DNA from: Pinus tabuliformis
Taxonomy: Eukaryota; Streptophyta; Pinopsida; Pinales; Pinaceae
NCBI GenBank assembly: GCA_031772625.1
Contig: CM062816.1
Span: forward strand, 1,669,399,058-1,669,463,057
Length of the DNA stretch: 64,000 nt
Direction: 5' to 3'
Part shown: positions 47,079 through 56,857 of the stretch, in pieces
How positions within the stretch are numbered: position 1 is the first letter of the stretch
Layout: each line of letters opens with the position of its first letter
Notes under the pieces: generated by a model
Told to the model about the DNA's origin: nothing
Database searches by the model: none
The model's input: the letters and a program-made list of their open reading frames with translations, nothing else
Position numbers and translations under genes: made by a program

Positions 47079-50000
47079 GTGGAAGAAAGTCAATTGAAAC
47101 CCCGTCGTTCGCGGAGGCTTACGAGTCAACCATCTTTGTCTCCGGAATCGAAAACAGTACGGACAAAGCGAACTCGTTTAACCGGTTCGAAATCTCCTAT
47201 CAAAGTTAGGACAAGTGTTCCAACAACATCTGAGATTCCGGTTACTCCAAACATTTCTGGAAACCCTGCCTCTATAGAAGAAGTTCAACAGCCACAGAGG
47301 GACAGTGACACTGATCCTAGTCTGAGAACAAATACTTGTGTTTCTGAACCAGTTCCATCTGTAACCGGTCCAGAGAGTCTTTTTCCTCAAACAACTGTCG
47401 CTGTCGATTCAACCCCTTCTTCGGCACCAGAAATATTTTACGGACCTGACGGTCTTCCTCTTCCACCTGGTTTGATTGTGATAGAGGAAATTGTAGAAGA
47501 TCCGCAAGCAAGTACTCCAACCCATTTTGGAGTAGGGGTCACTCTTTTTCCTTCTACGTCAGAAGTTAGTCTATCACCAGTGGAAGTTCCTATAGAATCG
47601 CTAGGCAATCTATTGGATAGACTCAAAATGTCTGAAAAACCGTCAACATCTAGGACTGTGTCAAACGACACAGCGACAGCAGAACTCCCTGCCGTCACCC
47701 CGACGATGTCTGCCGGCATACCATCTGTCCCGACTAGCTCACAACCGCTAGAAGGAGTCCACCCAGGGACTATTTCGACAGTGTGGTCTGTTCCAGTTTG
47801 TTCCTCCGGAATAATATCTGGCAACTCTTATGTTGAGACTCGACAAATTGATCCCTATGGAGGTCAATTTGGGCCATCCAGTCCCCAAGGGCAAACAATC
47901 CCCTTGAGTTCCGAATTGCTACCGTATGGGGGGCAGTATGCCCTGTCATTACCCCCTCCGGGAGGATATCCATACGGGAGTTCTCAACAGTATTCAGGTT
48001 ATACTGGAGTTACGACAAGTGGTTGGGTACCTATGCTACCCCAGCAACCAAGAGTTGTGTATTCTATGCAACAATGTGTACCTATGTCGAACATCCCGAA
48101 AACACCAGCTATTGTAACAGTGTCACAAGTTCAAACGATGCCTGTTGTATGTCAGCCTCAGATTTCTCAGGTTGTAATGCAACAGCCCCTTGACCCTGTG
48201 ACTCAACCACAATCGCCAACTGGTGGGGCGACACAGGTCCAAACGGGTACAATTACCCCACATCTTGGTCCGGCGGTTAGTATAGCACAACAGAGCATGG
48301 CTTCACAACCATGGCTGGTGCAATACCAACAACCACAATTCTAGCAAGTATACCAAGGTTCTGAGCAGCAGATCTTTGCGAACAGTGGATAACCGTACAT
48401 TCAAAACGGTCAAAACCAACCGCTTTACAGTGGTCAAGTCCACCAACCGTATCAGTCATACCAACATCAATTACATTATGCTGGTATGCAAAGACCAACT
48501 GTTCAGGCGATTCCATCGTATCCTGGGTATGCTTCCCCTAACCTGAATCAGCAGTTACCATTCGTGGCAATTTTAGAGTTACCCGATTTACACCGGTTAA
48601 CGAACGATCCAATTGCTTATGCCCCTTGGTGGCCAGCGATTCCTCACAAACTTCCATCGGAAATTCCTAAATTCAATGGAAATCCAGGTGAAGACCCATC
48701 GAATCACGTGATGACTTTTCATCTGTGGTGTTCATCGAACACCCTGAACGACGATTCGATAAGGCTTCGCCTTTTTCAGAGGACGTTAACGGGTCCAGCG
48801 GCTAAATGGTATATTGAGTTACCTAGAGCCTCGTTCGACAATTTCAGCTCCCTAGCCACGACTTTCTTAACCCATTTTCAATTACCGATAAGGTATGAAA
48901 CGGGAATGGAAATCTTAACCAACTTCAAGCAGACAACGGCCACTCATATATCCGATCATATACATGAGTGGCGTCGTCATCGTAGGATGGTGAAGACTTA
49001 CGTTCCCGATCAGCTATTAGCTGAATGGTTTATAAAGTCATTGCTTCCTGCCATAATGGAAGATGTGGCCAAGGGGGGAGTCGTAACAGAGGAGCAAGTT
49101 ATTGCTCGTGCACAATATCTAGACTTAGTATATACTCAGTCTGGCACGCTTTACGACAAAATACCTGACGCCCCTAGACCGAAATTCTCAATTCCTCCTC
49201 CTCCTAAATCAAATAGTGACTCTCATGCCGGCGATGGTGTGATTGGCACGGCAAACGCGAAATCGACAAAGGCTTCGTCTAAGAAAGCTCGTAAGACTTC
49301 AGATCAAAATGCGAAAGAAGAAATTCTTGCTTCGGAAGTAAATGCCATATCAGCAGATAAAGGCAAAGAAACCAATCAACCAGGAAGCAAGAAGAAACAA
49401 AACAAAGGGAATAAGAAGAAACAAGGTTAGTCATCTCCCGGAAAAACTTCTTCAAACCCTCCTCGGAAAGGGAAACCAAAAAGTCCATGCGTGATATGTG
49501 ACGAGGATCATTGGACATCCGATTGTCCATACAAAGCTGAGCTTAAAAGATTCTTCAAAAGTTCGCAAACCTCAGCTGTGTTAACTGATCCATTTCCCAA
49601 TCCAGGTCAAAATCTGGTTGATAGTGGAAATGCTTCCCCGTCGCAAGTGCTAATGTTGTCGATCTCCAAGCAACAAAATGATGCTTTGATTTCGACAAGG
49701 AACAAAGATTACGGGAATTCGCAGCTGTCGAACGACAAAGGTAAAGATCAACCAAGTAGTTCGACAACAACTTCGACAGAAGTTGTACCGCCCATCATTC
49801 CTGAGTTAACAATAAAACCGCCAAAGGGAGTAGTACATAAGTCGACATTTAATCCTCGCGCCAGAGCGGCGCAGCATTATAACATAGTGGAAGATTTGGC
49901 CCAATCGCCATCCGCTATGTCGACTCTTGAAGTACTACAAAATTGTCCATTCCAAAGGCAGGCGTTGTTATCGGCTATTGGTGGGATTGATCCTAAGGAT

Positions 50001-50687
50001 TCCAATCTTGTATCCTTCGACCACAAAGGATACGATCCTCAGTTACCAGCTCAACTAGCTTTCCTTATTCAAGTGAAAGCCCTCAACAAAACTGTTCACA
50101 GAACAATTATTGATGAGGGGGCCTCTACATGTATCATGTCGATGAGTTGCTGGAAAACTTTAGGGTCTCCAACCTTGTCGCGATCTTCGACGACACTAAA
50201 AGCATTCGACGGAAGGACGTACACCCCGTACGGTATTTTAAATAACTTGAAGGTTGAACTAGGCGGAAAAACAGTAGAGATAGATGTTGAAGTCATCGAT
50301 GGGAATCTTGATTACAACATCCTACTGGGAAGACCATGGATATATGCCATGGCAGCTGTTGTGTCGACTTATTTTAGGAAGATCGCATTCCCTTTTCAAG
50401 GAGGGATTACGATCGTCGACCAACAAAACTTCCTCCCTAATGGTTCACAAGTTACAGGAAGCATTCCCATGATCCATGGAAGCAACCATTCGCTTCAAGA
50501 TATCGGAGTAGGCCTACTGAAAGACCCCACATTAATGGGAACTTTCACACTTCCACCTCCAATCTATATAGGAGAAATAGCGTTGGTAGCAGCCTGCAAC
50601 ATGATATCTTCCACGAAGATCTCAGAAGACGATATCAACATGGATCATGCAATGGTTTTGCCCCCAAGCCCAATAGAAATATTGTAG
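47079..50687 (+). pseudogene. Gag-protease polyprotein with in-frame stops
   Basis: One frame from GTG 47079 (a stop lies at 47067; the initiator may be a mutated ATG or non-AUG). Residues 1-~470 are disordered, first Ser/Thr/Pro-rich, then Gln/Tyr/Gly/Pro-rich (47850-48480). The retrotransposon gag domain is at 48650-49140 (IPKFNGNPGEDPSNHVMTFH, LTGPAAKWYIELP, YVPDQLLAEWFIKSLLPAI). Zinc knuckle CVICDEDHWTSDC (CX2CX3HX4C) is at 49488-49526, and protease at about 50080-50345 (IIDEGAST at 50106, ILLGRPW near 50320). Stops: TAG 48342, TAA 48390, TAG 49428, and TAG 50685 at the gag-protease/pol border. The protease active site reads D-E-G, not D-S/T-G. Capsid and protease processing would act in cytoplasmic particles. 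Confidence 0.8.
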
Positions 50688-50693
50688 CAATCA
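50685..50693 (+). promoter_or_regulatory. Possible leaky stop codon, TAG CAA TCA
   Basis: The stop between protease and RT is followed by CAA TCA, which fits the TMV-type readthrough consensus UAG-CAR-YYA exactly. The downstream frame stays open for 1023 codons without a shift. Could let ribosomes make Gag-Pro and a minor Gag-Pro-Pol. A plain CAG-to-TAG mutation is the alternative. Confidence 0.4.
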
Positions 50694-53600
50694 ATGTTTC
50701 GGGCATGGGAGGCGAACCCAAATCAACGCTCATCAAGCGTTTGGGTAGATAGGTCTAGAGAATATGGTACCCCATTAGATCCTTGGTCGAAAGTGCATGG
50801 GACTGACGAAGGAATCCTACAATCAATGTTGATTGAGGGGGCACCATGGAATGATTGCCACCATCGTTCCCTTCTTCCAGATTATGAAGAAGATACTCAA
50901 CATGACCTTTATCACCCTTCAGTTTTTGAATTCCTATCAAATACTGTAAATACGGTGGATTCCGAGCGAAACTTATCCAATATTGAAGAAACTATAGCCA
51001 TAAATATCTCGACTAAAACAAATGTTGTAGAGAATATTTATGTCGGCAAAAGATGTTCTCCTTCAGAACTGGAAATATATAACGCTCTTTTTCACGAGTT
51101 TAGAGATGTCTTTGCTTGGTCATATGATGAAATGCCAGGCATTGACTCGAGTATAGTTGAACATGAAATTAAGATGTATCCTGATGTCAAACCAGTAAGA
51201 CAACGGCTTCGACAGGTGCACCCCAAGAAAGCCACTGCCATTAAAGCAGAAGTTGAAAAGCTTCTCCATGCTGGTTTCATCTACCCGGTTCCTCTAACCG
51301 ATTGGGTATCGAATATTGTCCCTGTTATGAAGAAACAAGGGACAATTAGAGTGTGCGTCGATTATAGGGATGTAAACCAAGCTTGTCCGAAAGACAACTA
51401 CCCTACACACTTCATCGACCAGATAATTGACGAATGCGCCGGATGTGAAATCTTTTCATTCATGGATGGATTTTCCGGGTATAATCAAATAAATATCCGC
51501 CCACAGGACCAGTCAAAGACTGCATTCATTTGTCCGTGGGGCACATTCGCTTATCGAAAATTACCCTTTGGTTTAAAGAACGCAGGGGCGACGTTTCAGA
51601 GGGCAATGAATTATGCCTTCCATGACATCAAGAACGTCATTCAACCATATCTCGACGATCTTCCGGCTCATTCGCGAAAGTGGACTGATCATCCGCAGCA
51701 TTTAAGAGCGATATTTCTACGTTGCCGACACTACAAGATAAGACTCAATCCACACAAATGTGTGTTTTGCGTCGGTTCTGGTCGTTTACTTGGCTTTGTA
51801 GTCTCTAAGGATGGAATTCGTCTCGACCCTTGCAAGGTTCAGGCAATCATTAATTTGCCTCCACCTTCAAATTTGCTTCAGATTCAGAAACTCCAAGGGA
51901 AAGCAAACTTTCTGAGGAGGTTCATTCCAAATTATGCAGAACTTGCTAAAGGTTATACTCGTCTTTTGAAAAAGGATGTACCTTTTGTCTGGGATCAGGT
52001 GGCGCAAGCTTCCTTTGATGCTCTGAAAGATTCTCTAGTAAGAGCATCATTAATGTATGCCCCGGACTATCAAAGAGATTTTAACCTGTATCTGGCTGCA
52101 GCGGATACGACCATTGCGATGGTTTTAGTTCAAGAAGTCGATGGAATTGAACATCCTATATATTATTTAAGTAAGAACTTAAATGATACAGAAAGCAAAT
52201 ATTCTTATGTTGAAAAACTAGCGCTTGCGGCTGTTCAAGCGATTCAAAGATTTCGACATTATGTCCTCTTTCGGAAAACTACCATTTTATCAGATTGCAA
52301 CCCCATGACTTATATATTGTCGCGACAATTGCTGGGGGGCAAATATTCAAAATGGATAGCGATCCTTCAAGAGTTTGATCTGGAATTTTTAAAATCCAAA
52401 TCAAAGAAAGCTCTAGTTTTCGCAGAATTATTGTGCGATCTCCCATCGTCGTCCAACGATGAAACATCCGAAGAATCGATCGTGGACGAGAATTTGTTTC
52501 TGATATCTACAAGCGATGAGTGGTATGGAGATATCATAATTTATCTCCAAACCCAAAATTTCAGGCCTAACACCTCTCACTCTGAACAGAAACGTATACG
52601 ATACCAAGCAAAAGACTACATGATCGTCGGTGATACACTTTACCGTCGTGGTATCGATACAGTTCTGAGGAGGTGCCTCACCCATGAGGAGGCCGAAAAA
52701 GCCCTGAATGAGTGTCATTCGGGCGCGTGTGGGGGGCATCAATCTGGATATGCAACAGCACAAAAAATCTTACGAGCAGGATACTTCTGGCCAACCATGT
52801 TCAAAGATTGCATAACCGCAGTCAGAAGTTGCCATGCTTGTCAAATTTTTGATAGCAAAACCAGAAGACCACCCGCACCTTTACAGCCAATAGTTGCTGT
52901 TGGGCCTTTCGCCAAATGGGGCATCGATTTCATGACATGTAACCCCACCTCGACTGGGGGGCATGGGTATATCATAGTCGCCGTTGACTATTTTACCAAA
53001 TGGGCCGAGGCGATGCCTACATTAGATAACACTGGTGAAGCAGCTGCCCTTTTCTTTTTCAATCATGTAGTCGCCAGGTTCGGCGTACCACAGGCTATAG
53101 TTACAGATCATGGATCGCATTTTCGCAATCACATGATGGTTGAATTAGCTGCCAAACTAGGGCTATCTCACGACAGCTCTACCCCGTATTATCCGCAAGC
53201 CAACGGACAAGTTGAAGCGATCAACAAGGTCCCGAAGCGTATGTTGCAAAGGATGATCGGGGTTCACAAAAGAAGGTGGCACCTAATCCTGTACTCAGCC
53301 TTGTGGGCTTACCGAACATCAGTAAGAAATGCGACCGGGTTCACACCTTTCCAACTGGTGTATGGCCTGGAGGCAGTCTTACCAGTCCAGTGTGAAATTT
53401 CGTCTCTTAAACTCGCAATCGATCTCCTCCCCGGAACTTCAGAAGAAGAGGCCCGTTTCTTGGAATTAATCCAATTGGATGAAACCCGTCGTGACGCCGC
53501 TTTGGCTAACGAAGCCCATAAGAAACGAGTCAAGGCGCAGTTCGACAAAAATGTCAAACCTCGTGTCTTCTCAAAAGGTGACTTGGTCTTGCTTTACGAC

Positions 53601-53765
53601 CAAGAATCCGACAAATTGGGAGCAGGTAAGTTTAATTCTTTATGGATGGGCCCCTATATTGTTAAACGAGTGTTAGCAAAAGGAGCCTACGAGTTAATGG
53701 ATTATGACGGAATTCCACTGGCGCAACCTCGCAATGGGTTGTACCTTAAGTGTTACTATGCTTAA
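50694..53765 (+). CDS. Pol: reverse transcriptase, RNase H, integrase
   Basis: 1023 codons without a stop, same frame as gag. RT spans about residues 165-345 (RVCVDYRDVNQACPKDNYP, FSFMDGFSGYNQINI, LPFGLKNAGATFQRAM, YLDD at 319-322). RNase H, about 460-580, begins LYLAAADTTIAMVL where the usual leading Asp of DASD is missing, typical of Tat-type first RNase H domains. I see no second, archaeal-type RNase H before the integrase. The integrase finger is about 665-710 (HSGACGGHQSG, CHACQ) and the core Asp745, Asp805, Glu841 shows the DD35E spacing. GPY module WMGPYIVKRVLAKGAYEL, about 983-1000. It ends LYLKCYYA. Read directly it looks intact apart from dependence on the upstream stop. Confidence 0.9.
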   Translation: MFRAWEANPNQRSSSVWVDRSREYGTPLDPWSKVHGTDEGILQSMLIEGAPWNDCHHRSLLPDYEEDTQHDLYHPSVFEFLSNTVNTVDSERNLSNIEETIAINISTKTNVVENIYVGKRCSPSELEIYNALFHEFRDVFAWSYDEMPGIDSSIVEHEIKMYPDVKPVRQRLRQVHPKKATAIKAEVEKLLHAGFIYPVPLTDWVSNIVPVMKKQGTIRVCVDYRDVNQACPKDNYPTHFIDQIIDECAGCEIFSFMDGFSGYNQINIRPQDQSKTAFICPWGTFAYRKLPFGLKNAGATFQRAMNYAFHDIKNVIQPYLDDLPAHSRKWTDHPQHLRAIFLRCRHYKIRLNPHKCVFCVGSGRLLGFVVSKDGIRLDPCKVQAIINLPPPSNLLQIQKLQGKANFLRRFIPNYAELAKGYTRLLKKDVPFVWDQVAQASFDALKDSLVRASLMYAPDYQRDFNLYLAAADTTIAMVLVQEVDGIEHPIYYLSKNLNDTESKYSYVEKLALAAVQAIQRFRHYVLFRKTTILSDCNPMTYILSRQLLGGKYSKWIAILQEFDLEFLKSKSKKALVFAELLCDLPSSSNDETSEESIVDENLFLISTSDEWYGDIIIYLQTQNFRPNTSHSEQKRIRYQAKDYMIVGDTLYRRGIDTVLRRCLTHEEAEKALNECHSGACGGHQSGYATAQKILRAGYFWPTMFKDCITAVRSCHACQIFDSKTRRPPAPLQPIVAVGPFAKWGIDFMTCNPTSTGGHGYIIVAVDYFTKWAEAMPTLDNTGEAAALFFFNHVVARFGVPQAIVTDHGSHFRNHMMVELAAKLGLSHDSSTPYYPQANGQVEAINKVPKRMLQRMIGVHKRRWHLILYSALWAYRTSVRNATGFTPFQLVYGLEAVLPVQCEISSLKLAIDLLPGTSEEEARFLELIQLDETRRDAALANEAHKKRVKAQFDKNVKPRVFSKGDLVLLYDQESDKLGAGKFNSLWMGPYIVKRVLAKGAYELMDYDGIPLAQPRNGLYLKCYYA

Positions 53766-53828
53766 ATAGTGACCAATATGCATGCACCTCGATTTGCGTT
53801 ATTATGCTGGGGGCATGCAAACACAAAT

Positions 53829-53981
53829 CGAGCAGTTTTAGCACACAGTTCATGCTCGTTAAAAAATAAACGCAAGATCCGAGCAGTTTTAATGCGGACT
53901 TCATGCTCGTTAAAAAATAAACATAAGCAATGAGCAAGTGTTTCCACCAGCGTTTAAGCTCATTTTAAAATAAAAAATGAA
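53829..53981 (+). repeat. Three 51 bp tandem units, each a hairpin
   Basis: Unit starts at 53829, 53880 and 53931. The stems differ in outer bases but remain paired: CGAGCA/TGCTCG (53829-53858), CGAGCA/TGCTCG (53880-53909), AATGAGC/GCTCATT (53929-53964). Each is followed by an A-rich TTAAAAAATAAA-like tail. Confidence 0.8.
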
Positions 53982-54105
53982 CCACTACCGGTAAATAACC
54001 ACTGTGAATGTAACCTTATCAGCCATTAAAGCCTTGGTCGTGTTTGCACCGTCACCTCCACTTTTCATTTGGCCGATCGTTCACCTCCATATGATTGTTT
54101 ACCCA

Positions 54106-54228
54106 TTTTGAGGAACAGCTGCGAAGAGTGATTTCACCTAGCCATCCTTGTGACACTGCCGTGATTGGAAAATTCCAACCTGTACCTGGAATCAGCTGCT
54201 AACCCTGTTTATCACTCGTTCCTCAAAA
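54106..54228 (+). repeat. Long interrupted inverted repeat
   Basis: TTTTGAGGAAC (54106-54116) and GAGTGAT (54126-54132) pair with GTTCCTCAAAA (54218-54228) and ATCACTC (54211-54217): 18 perfect pairs with a 9 nt bulge on one side. A smaller TTGGAA/TTCCAA hairpin lies inside (54165-54178). Confidence 0.8.
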
Positions 54229-54229
54229 G

Positions 54230-54641
54230 ACGAGTCTTCTTTAAGCTCTTTTCAACTGACTCGTAAAATATGAAAAGATTGCCGAGTTTTGGCCTTCCAG
54301 CTCGTTAAAGCGACAGAAAGTGCTATCCCTCCTCTAGATTTTAATCTTTTTGGACCTGAGGGATTATTGCACAAAAAGATCGAGCGCTTATTTTGTTCGG
54401 CTCGTTAAAACTATCGAAAACTCATCCCTTCTGTATTGTTTTATACTTTTTCGGACCTAAGGGATTAGATGACGAAAAAGGAATTTTGGAGTTAACTTTA
54501 TGTACCTTTTCAGACTCTCTAAAAATGAAAAGGACCGAGTTATCTTTGTCGTTAGACTCGTTAAAATCATTAAATAGCGACAAACTTGTCTTTAGACGAG
54601 AACGAGTTTCACTATCGCTAGGCTCGTTAAAACATAGCGAT
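54230..54641 (+). ncRNA. 3' pseudoknot-like array (7 modules)
   Basis: Crossing stem pairs, given as stem 1 then stem 2. 54230-35/54259-64 and 54247-54/54271-78. 54325-31/54358-64 and 54344-52/54372-80. 54381-85/54400-04 and 54396-99/54415-18. 54424-30/54459-65 and 54446-53/54473-80. 54489-92/54514-17 and 54505-12/54526-33. 54536-40/54556-60 and 54545-51/54578-84. 54601-06/54623-28 and 54614-20/54635-41. A simple CGAG/CTCG hairpin (54283-54304) lies between the first two. Stem 2 lengths are 4-9 bp; stem sequences vary between modules but stay complementary. Loop 3 is A-rich (TTAAAA) in several. Confidence 0.6.
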
Positions 54642-55784
54642 GGGCTTGCCCGAAGGGCAGGTTATAGAACAAGCATATGTTATCCTCCTCAAGCTTGACA
54701 AAAATAAAGAGGTACTGGTCAGCAATGACTGGGGAAAAATTGGGAGAAACTAAAGAAAACTTTGATGGTAGCAAGTCGCTCTTGAACATGACACTTTTCC
54801 TCCGTACCACAATCGGGTTGGGTTGTTTCATTCACCGGTCACATCACCATGGTCTCGCCATACCATCCATATTTGGGGTAATGCTACCGATCCATCGCAT
54901 CAGTGTCGCCATATGTTCAAGAGAAGTCGTTCAGAAAAGTCAACCGTGTCCCATCCACTGCCATACATTATCTTTCATCCTTTCATGACCGCCACCCTGA
55001 ATCATATGTCACAGATCGTTTTCACCTCCATCAAAATCATTAGCTCCGTTCCGTGTCACTGATGTGGGATTCATTAAGGCCCTCCTTTGATGGATCGCTT
55101 CTTGTTGACATTAGCTCATTATCCAAGAAGTTGATCTAGGAACAACCCCTTCGGTACTTTGAAGCTTGCATGCCTCAATGACAAGTTTCTCACTTTCGGC
55201 GACAGGTATACATCAATGACCTTCGACCGAAAGATTTTGCGTGGTGTTCGACGCCAAGTCCTTTATTCACACCACGTGAATTGTACTGCAGTACCTTGAG
55301 GGTCATTATCATTATCGGTGATTCCTCTCGCGCTTGTTAACGGTTTACCTCATTGACCAGTAATCAAGCGATGTCTTTCCATGTTCGACTTCAGAACATT
55401 TCTCACATGGATCGACTTGTACTTAGAGTGAAGATCGAACGAGTTTGAAGACCCCGGATCTAGTTTCATCCATTCGGGCTACGATATATATTTAGGAAAG
55501 ATAAAGACATTGACATGTACATCATTGCAACAGATAATCATCCTACCCAAAGGATGATAATTTCATCAAAATTATCAGTCTACCATCAGACGATTGTCTG
55601 TTCTATGTACAGAAAAATGAATTTATAAAGCTGAGCATGGGAATGCCCGCCTCAGCTAGATCATGAAAGCAGTATGAAAAATAATGTATTGTATTGTATC
55701 TTATTACAGGTCTCCTCCCAGCATTGGATGAACTTCGGATCCTCCTGAATAAAGCATTTCACCCGATAAACGGCCTCATACTTT

Positions 55785-55794
55785 AGGGGGCAAC
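55785..55794 (+). other. Polypurine tract
   Basis: AGGGGGCAAC directly before the 3' LTR TGTTAT; expected plus-strand priming site. Confidence 0.75.
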
Positions 55795-56852
55795 TGTTAT
55801 AGACATTTTTGTGCCTTACAGCATTGAGCATGAAATGTCCATAATCTAAGGGATCCAAAGTCCCTAAACATGTTTTTCCTACCCCTAGAGGAACAAGGCT
55901 AACAAACCACAGCAATTCACAGAAGTTCTCCACCAGAAACTGCTCAAAAACAAGTCAATTCAGGATCAATTCAGTGGCTCCACTAGCTGTCTGCGTTGAA
56001 TGTCAAAGCCAACACTGGCTACCTGCGCTGAATGTCAAAGCCAACACTGGCTACCTGCGCTGAGCGAGAGTTGACATGTGGCAAGTTCATTCCACAAGGT
56101 GTCAAAGCCCAGGAAGCTTCCAAAATCTTCCTCAATGACACTTGCCTCAGGGAATTCGACTATGATGAGTAAGAGGTTCCAAATCTCCAAGTGGAAGCAA
56201 GAACCTCCAAGTGGAATCAAGAACTGACAGAGGGAGAGGACACTAGTCAGATCTCAAGCTGACTCATCCTCTCTCCAAACATCTATATATGGATCTCTCC
56301 TCCATGAGATCTAGAGGCTGGAATTTTGTTATTGCAAAGAATTGCTGTTGGTTTGAGATCAGAATCATTGGGTGCTTAATGCTTTGAAGGGAGGTGAAGA
56401 TAGGAATTCCATTTTGCTGGGAAGGAGATGCTGGATTGGAGCCCTCTGGGTTGTATCTCTTCCTGAACCTTGTTATTCATCAATAAAGCTATCTTGGTTT
56501 CTCCTATATACTGGTGTATCTTTGATGTATGATTGCATTAGTATGTTTAGTTTACTTCTAATCCTGAACTAGTTATGAATATGAATCCATGTCTTGTGTA
56601 GTGTTCTTCTCTTGTGATCTTGCAGAAACCTGTTGAAGCTGGGTGAGCGAGAAGGCAAGTAGCTGGGAACTCTCCAAGAGAAGAGAAACTGGATCGAGGG
56701 ACAAACGGAAGACACCGGTTAGTCCATCCATCTCTCTTCATTCTTAATTCATAAAGGAAGAATACTAGAATAGCTGTCTCTGTTTGTTGCTAAGGCACTG
56801 TCACACCTTAGGTGGATAGGATCGTCCTGCATAGGCATTTTTCCCCACAACA
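55795..56852 (+). repeat. 3' LTR
   Basis: 1058 bp, partner of 44288-45345. Carries AATAAA at 56482-56487 and the same 32 bp duplication. Confidence 0.95.
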
Positions 56853-56857
56853 GTTCA
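56853..56857. repeat. Target-site duplication GTTCA, right
   Basis: Identical to 44283-44287. Confidence 0.9.

Larger units (their letters stand above)
53766..55794 (+). other. Structured 3' non-coding region of the gypsy element
   Basis: About 2 kb between the pol stop and the 3' LTR with no coding potential but dense inverted repeats. A 9 bp stem CTCGATTTG/CAAATCGAG lies at 53788-53832, then three 51 bp tandem units, an 18 bp interrupted stem (54106-54228), the pseudoknot-like array (54230-54641), hairpins TTGCCC/GGGCAG near 54651, CGTGGTGT/ACACCACG near 55224-55280, a 12 bp palindrome GTACTGCAGTAC at 55283, and a hairpin cluster at 55537-55595. Variable 3' UTRs with tandem repeats are known for Tat/Ogre-type elements; this degree of pairing is not something I know of. 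Confidence 0.65.
44288..56852 (+). mobile_element. Young Tat/OTA-type Ty3/gypsy element, full length
   Basis: 12565 bp with equal-length LTRs (1058 bp, five differences), GTTCA duplications on both sides, TGGCGACTCCGCTGGGGA primer site, single-frame gag-protease-RT-RNase H-integrase, a 2.0 kb structured 3' region and an AGGGGGCAAC polypurine tract. No chromodomain; the first RNase H lacks its leading Asp and the integrase ends with a GPY module, as in the non-chromovirus OTA group. Inserted into a decayed Athila-like pol. Its richer GC and abundant CpG (TCGA words) compared with neighbours fit recent arrival. Confidence 0.9.

Noticed and set aside
48277-48516. Minus-strand ORFs inside the gypsy gag and pol
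   Set aside because: Shadows of the sense frame; no independent motif.
53829-53981. Simple satellite DNA as full explanation of the gypsy 3' region
   Set aside because: Only these three units are periodic; the following modules differ in sequence yet keep crossing complementarity, which tandem duplication alone does not explain.
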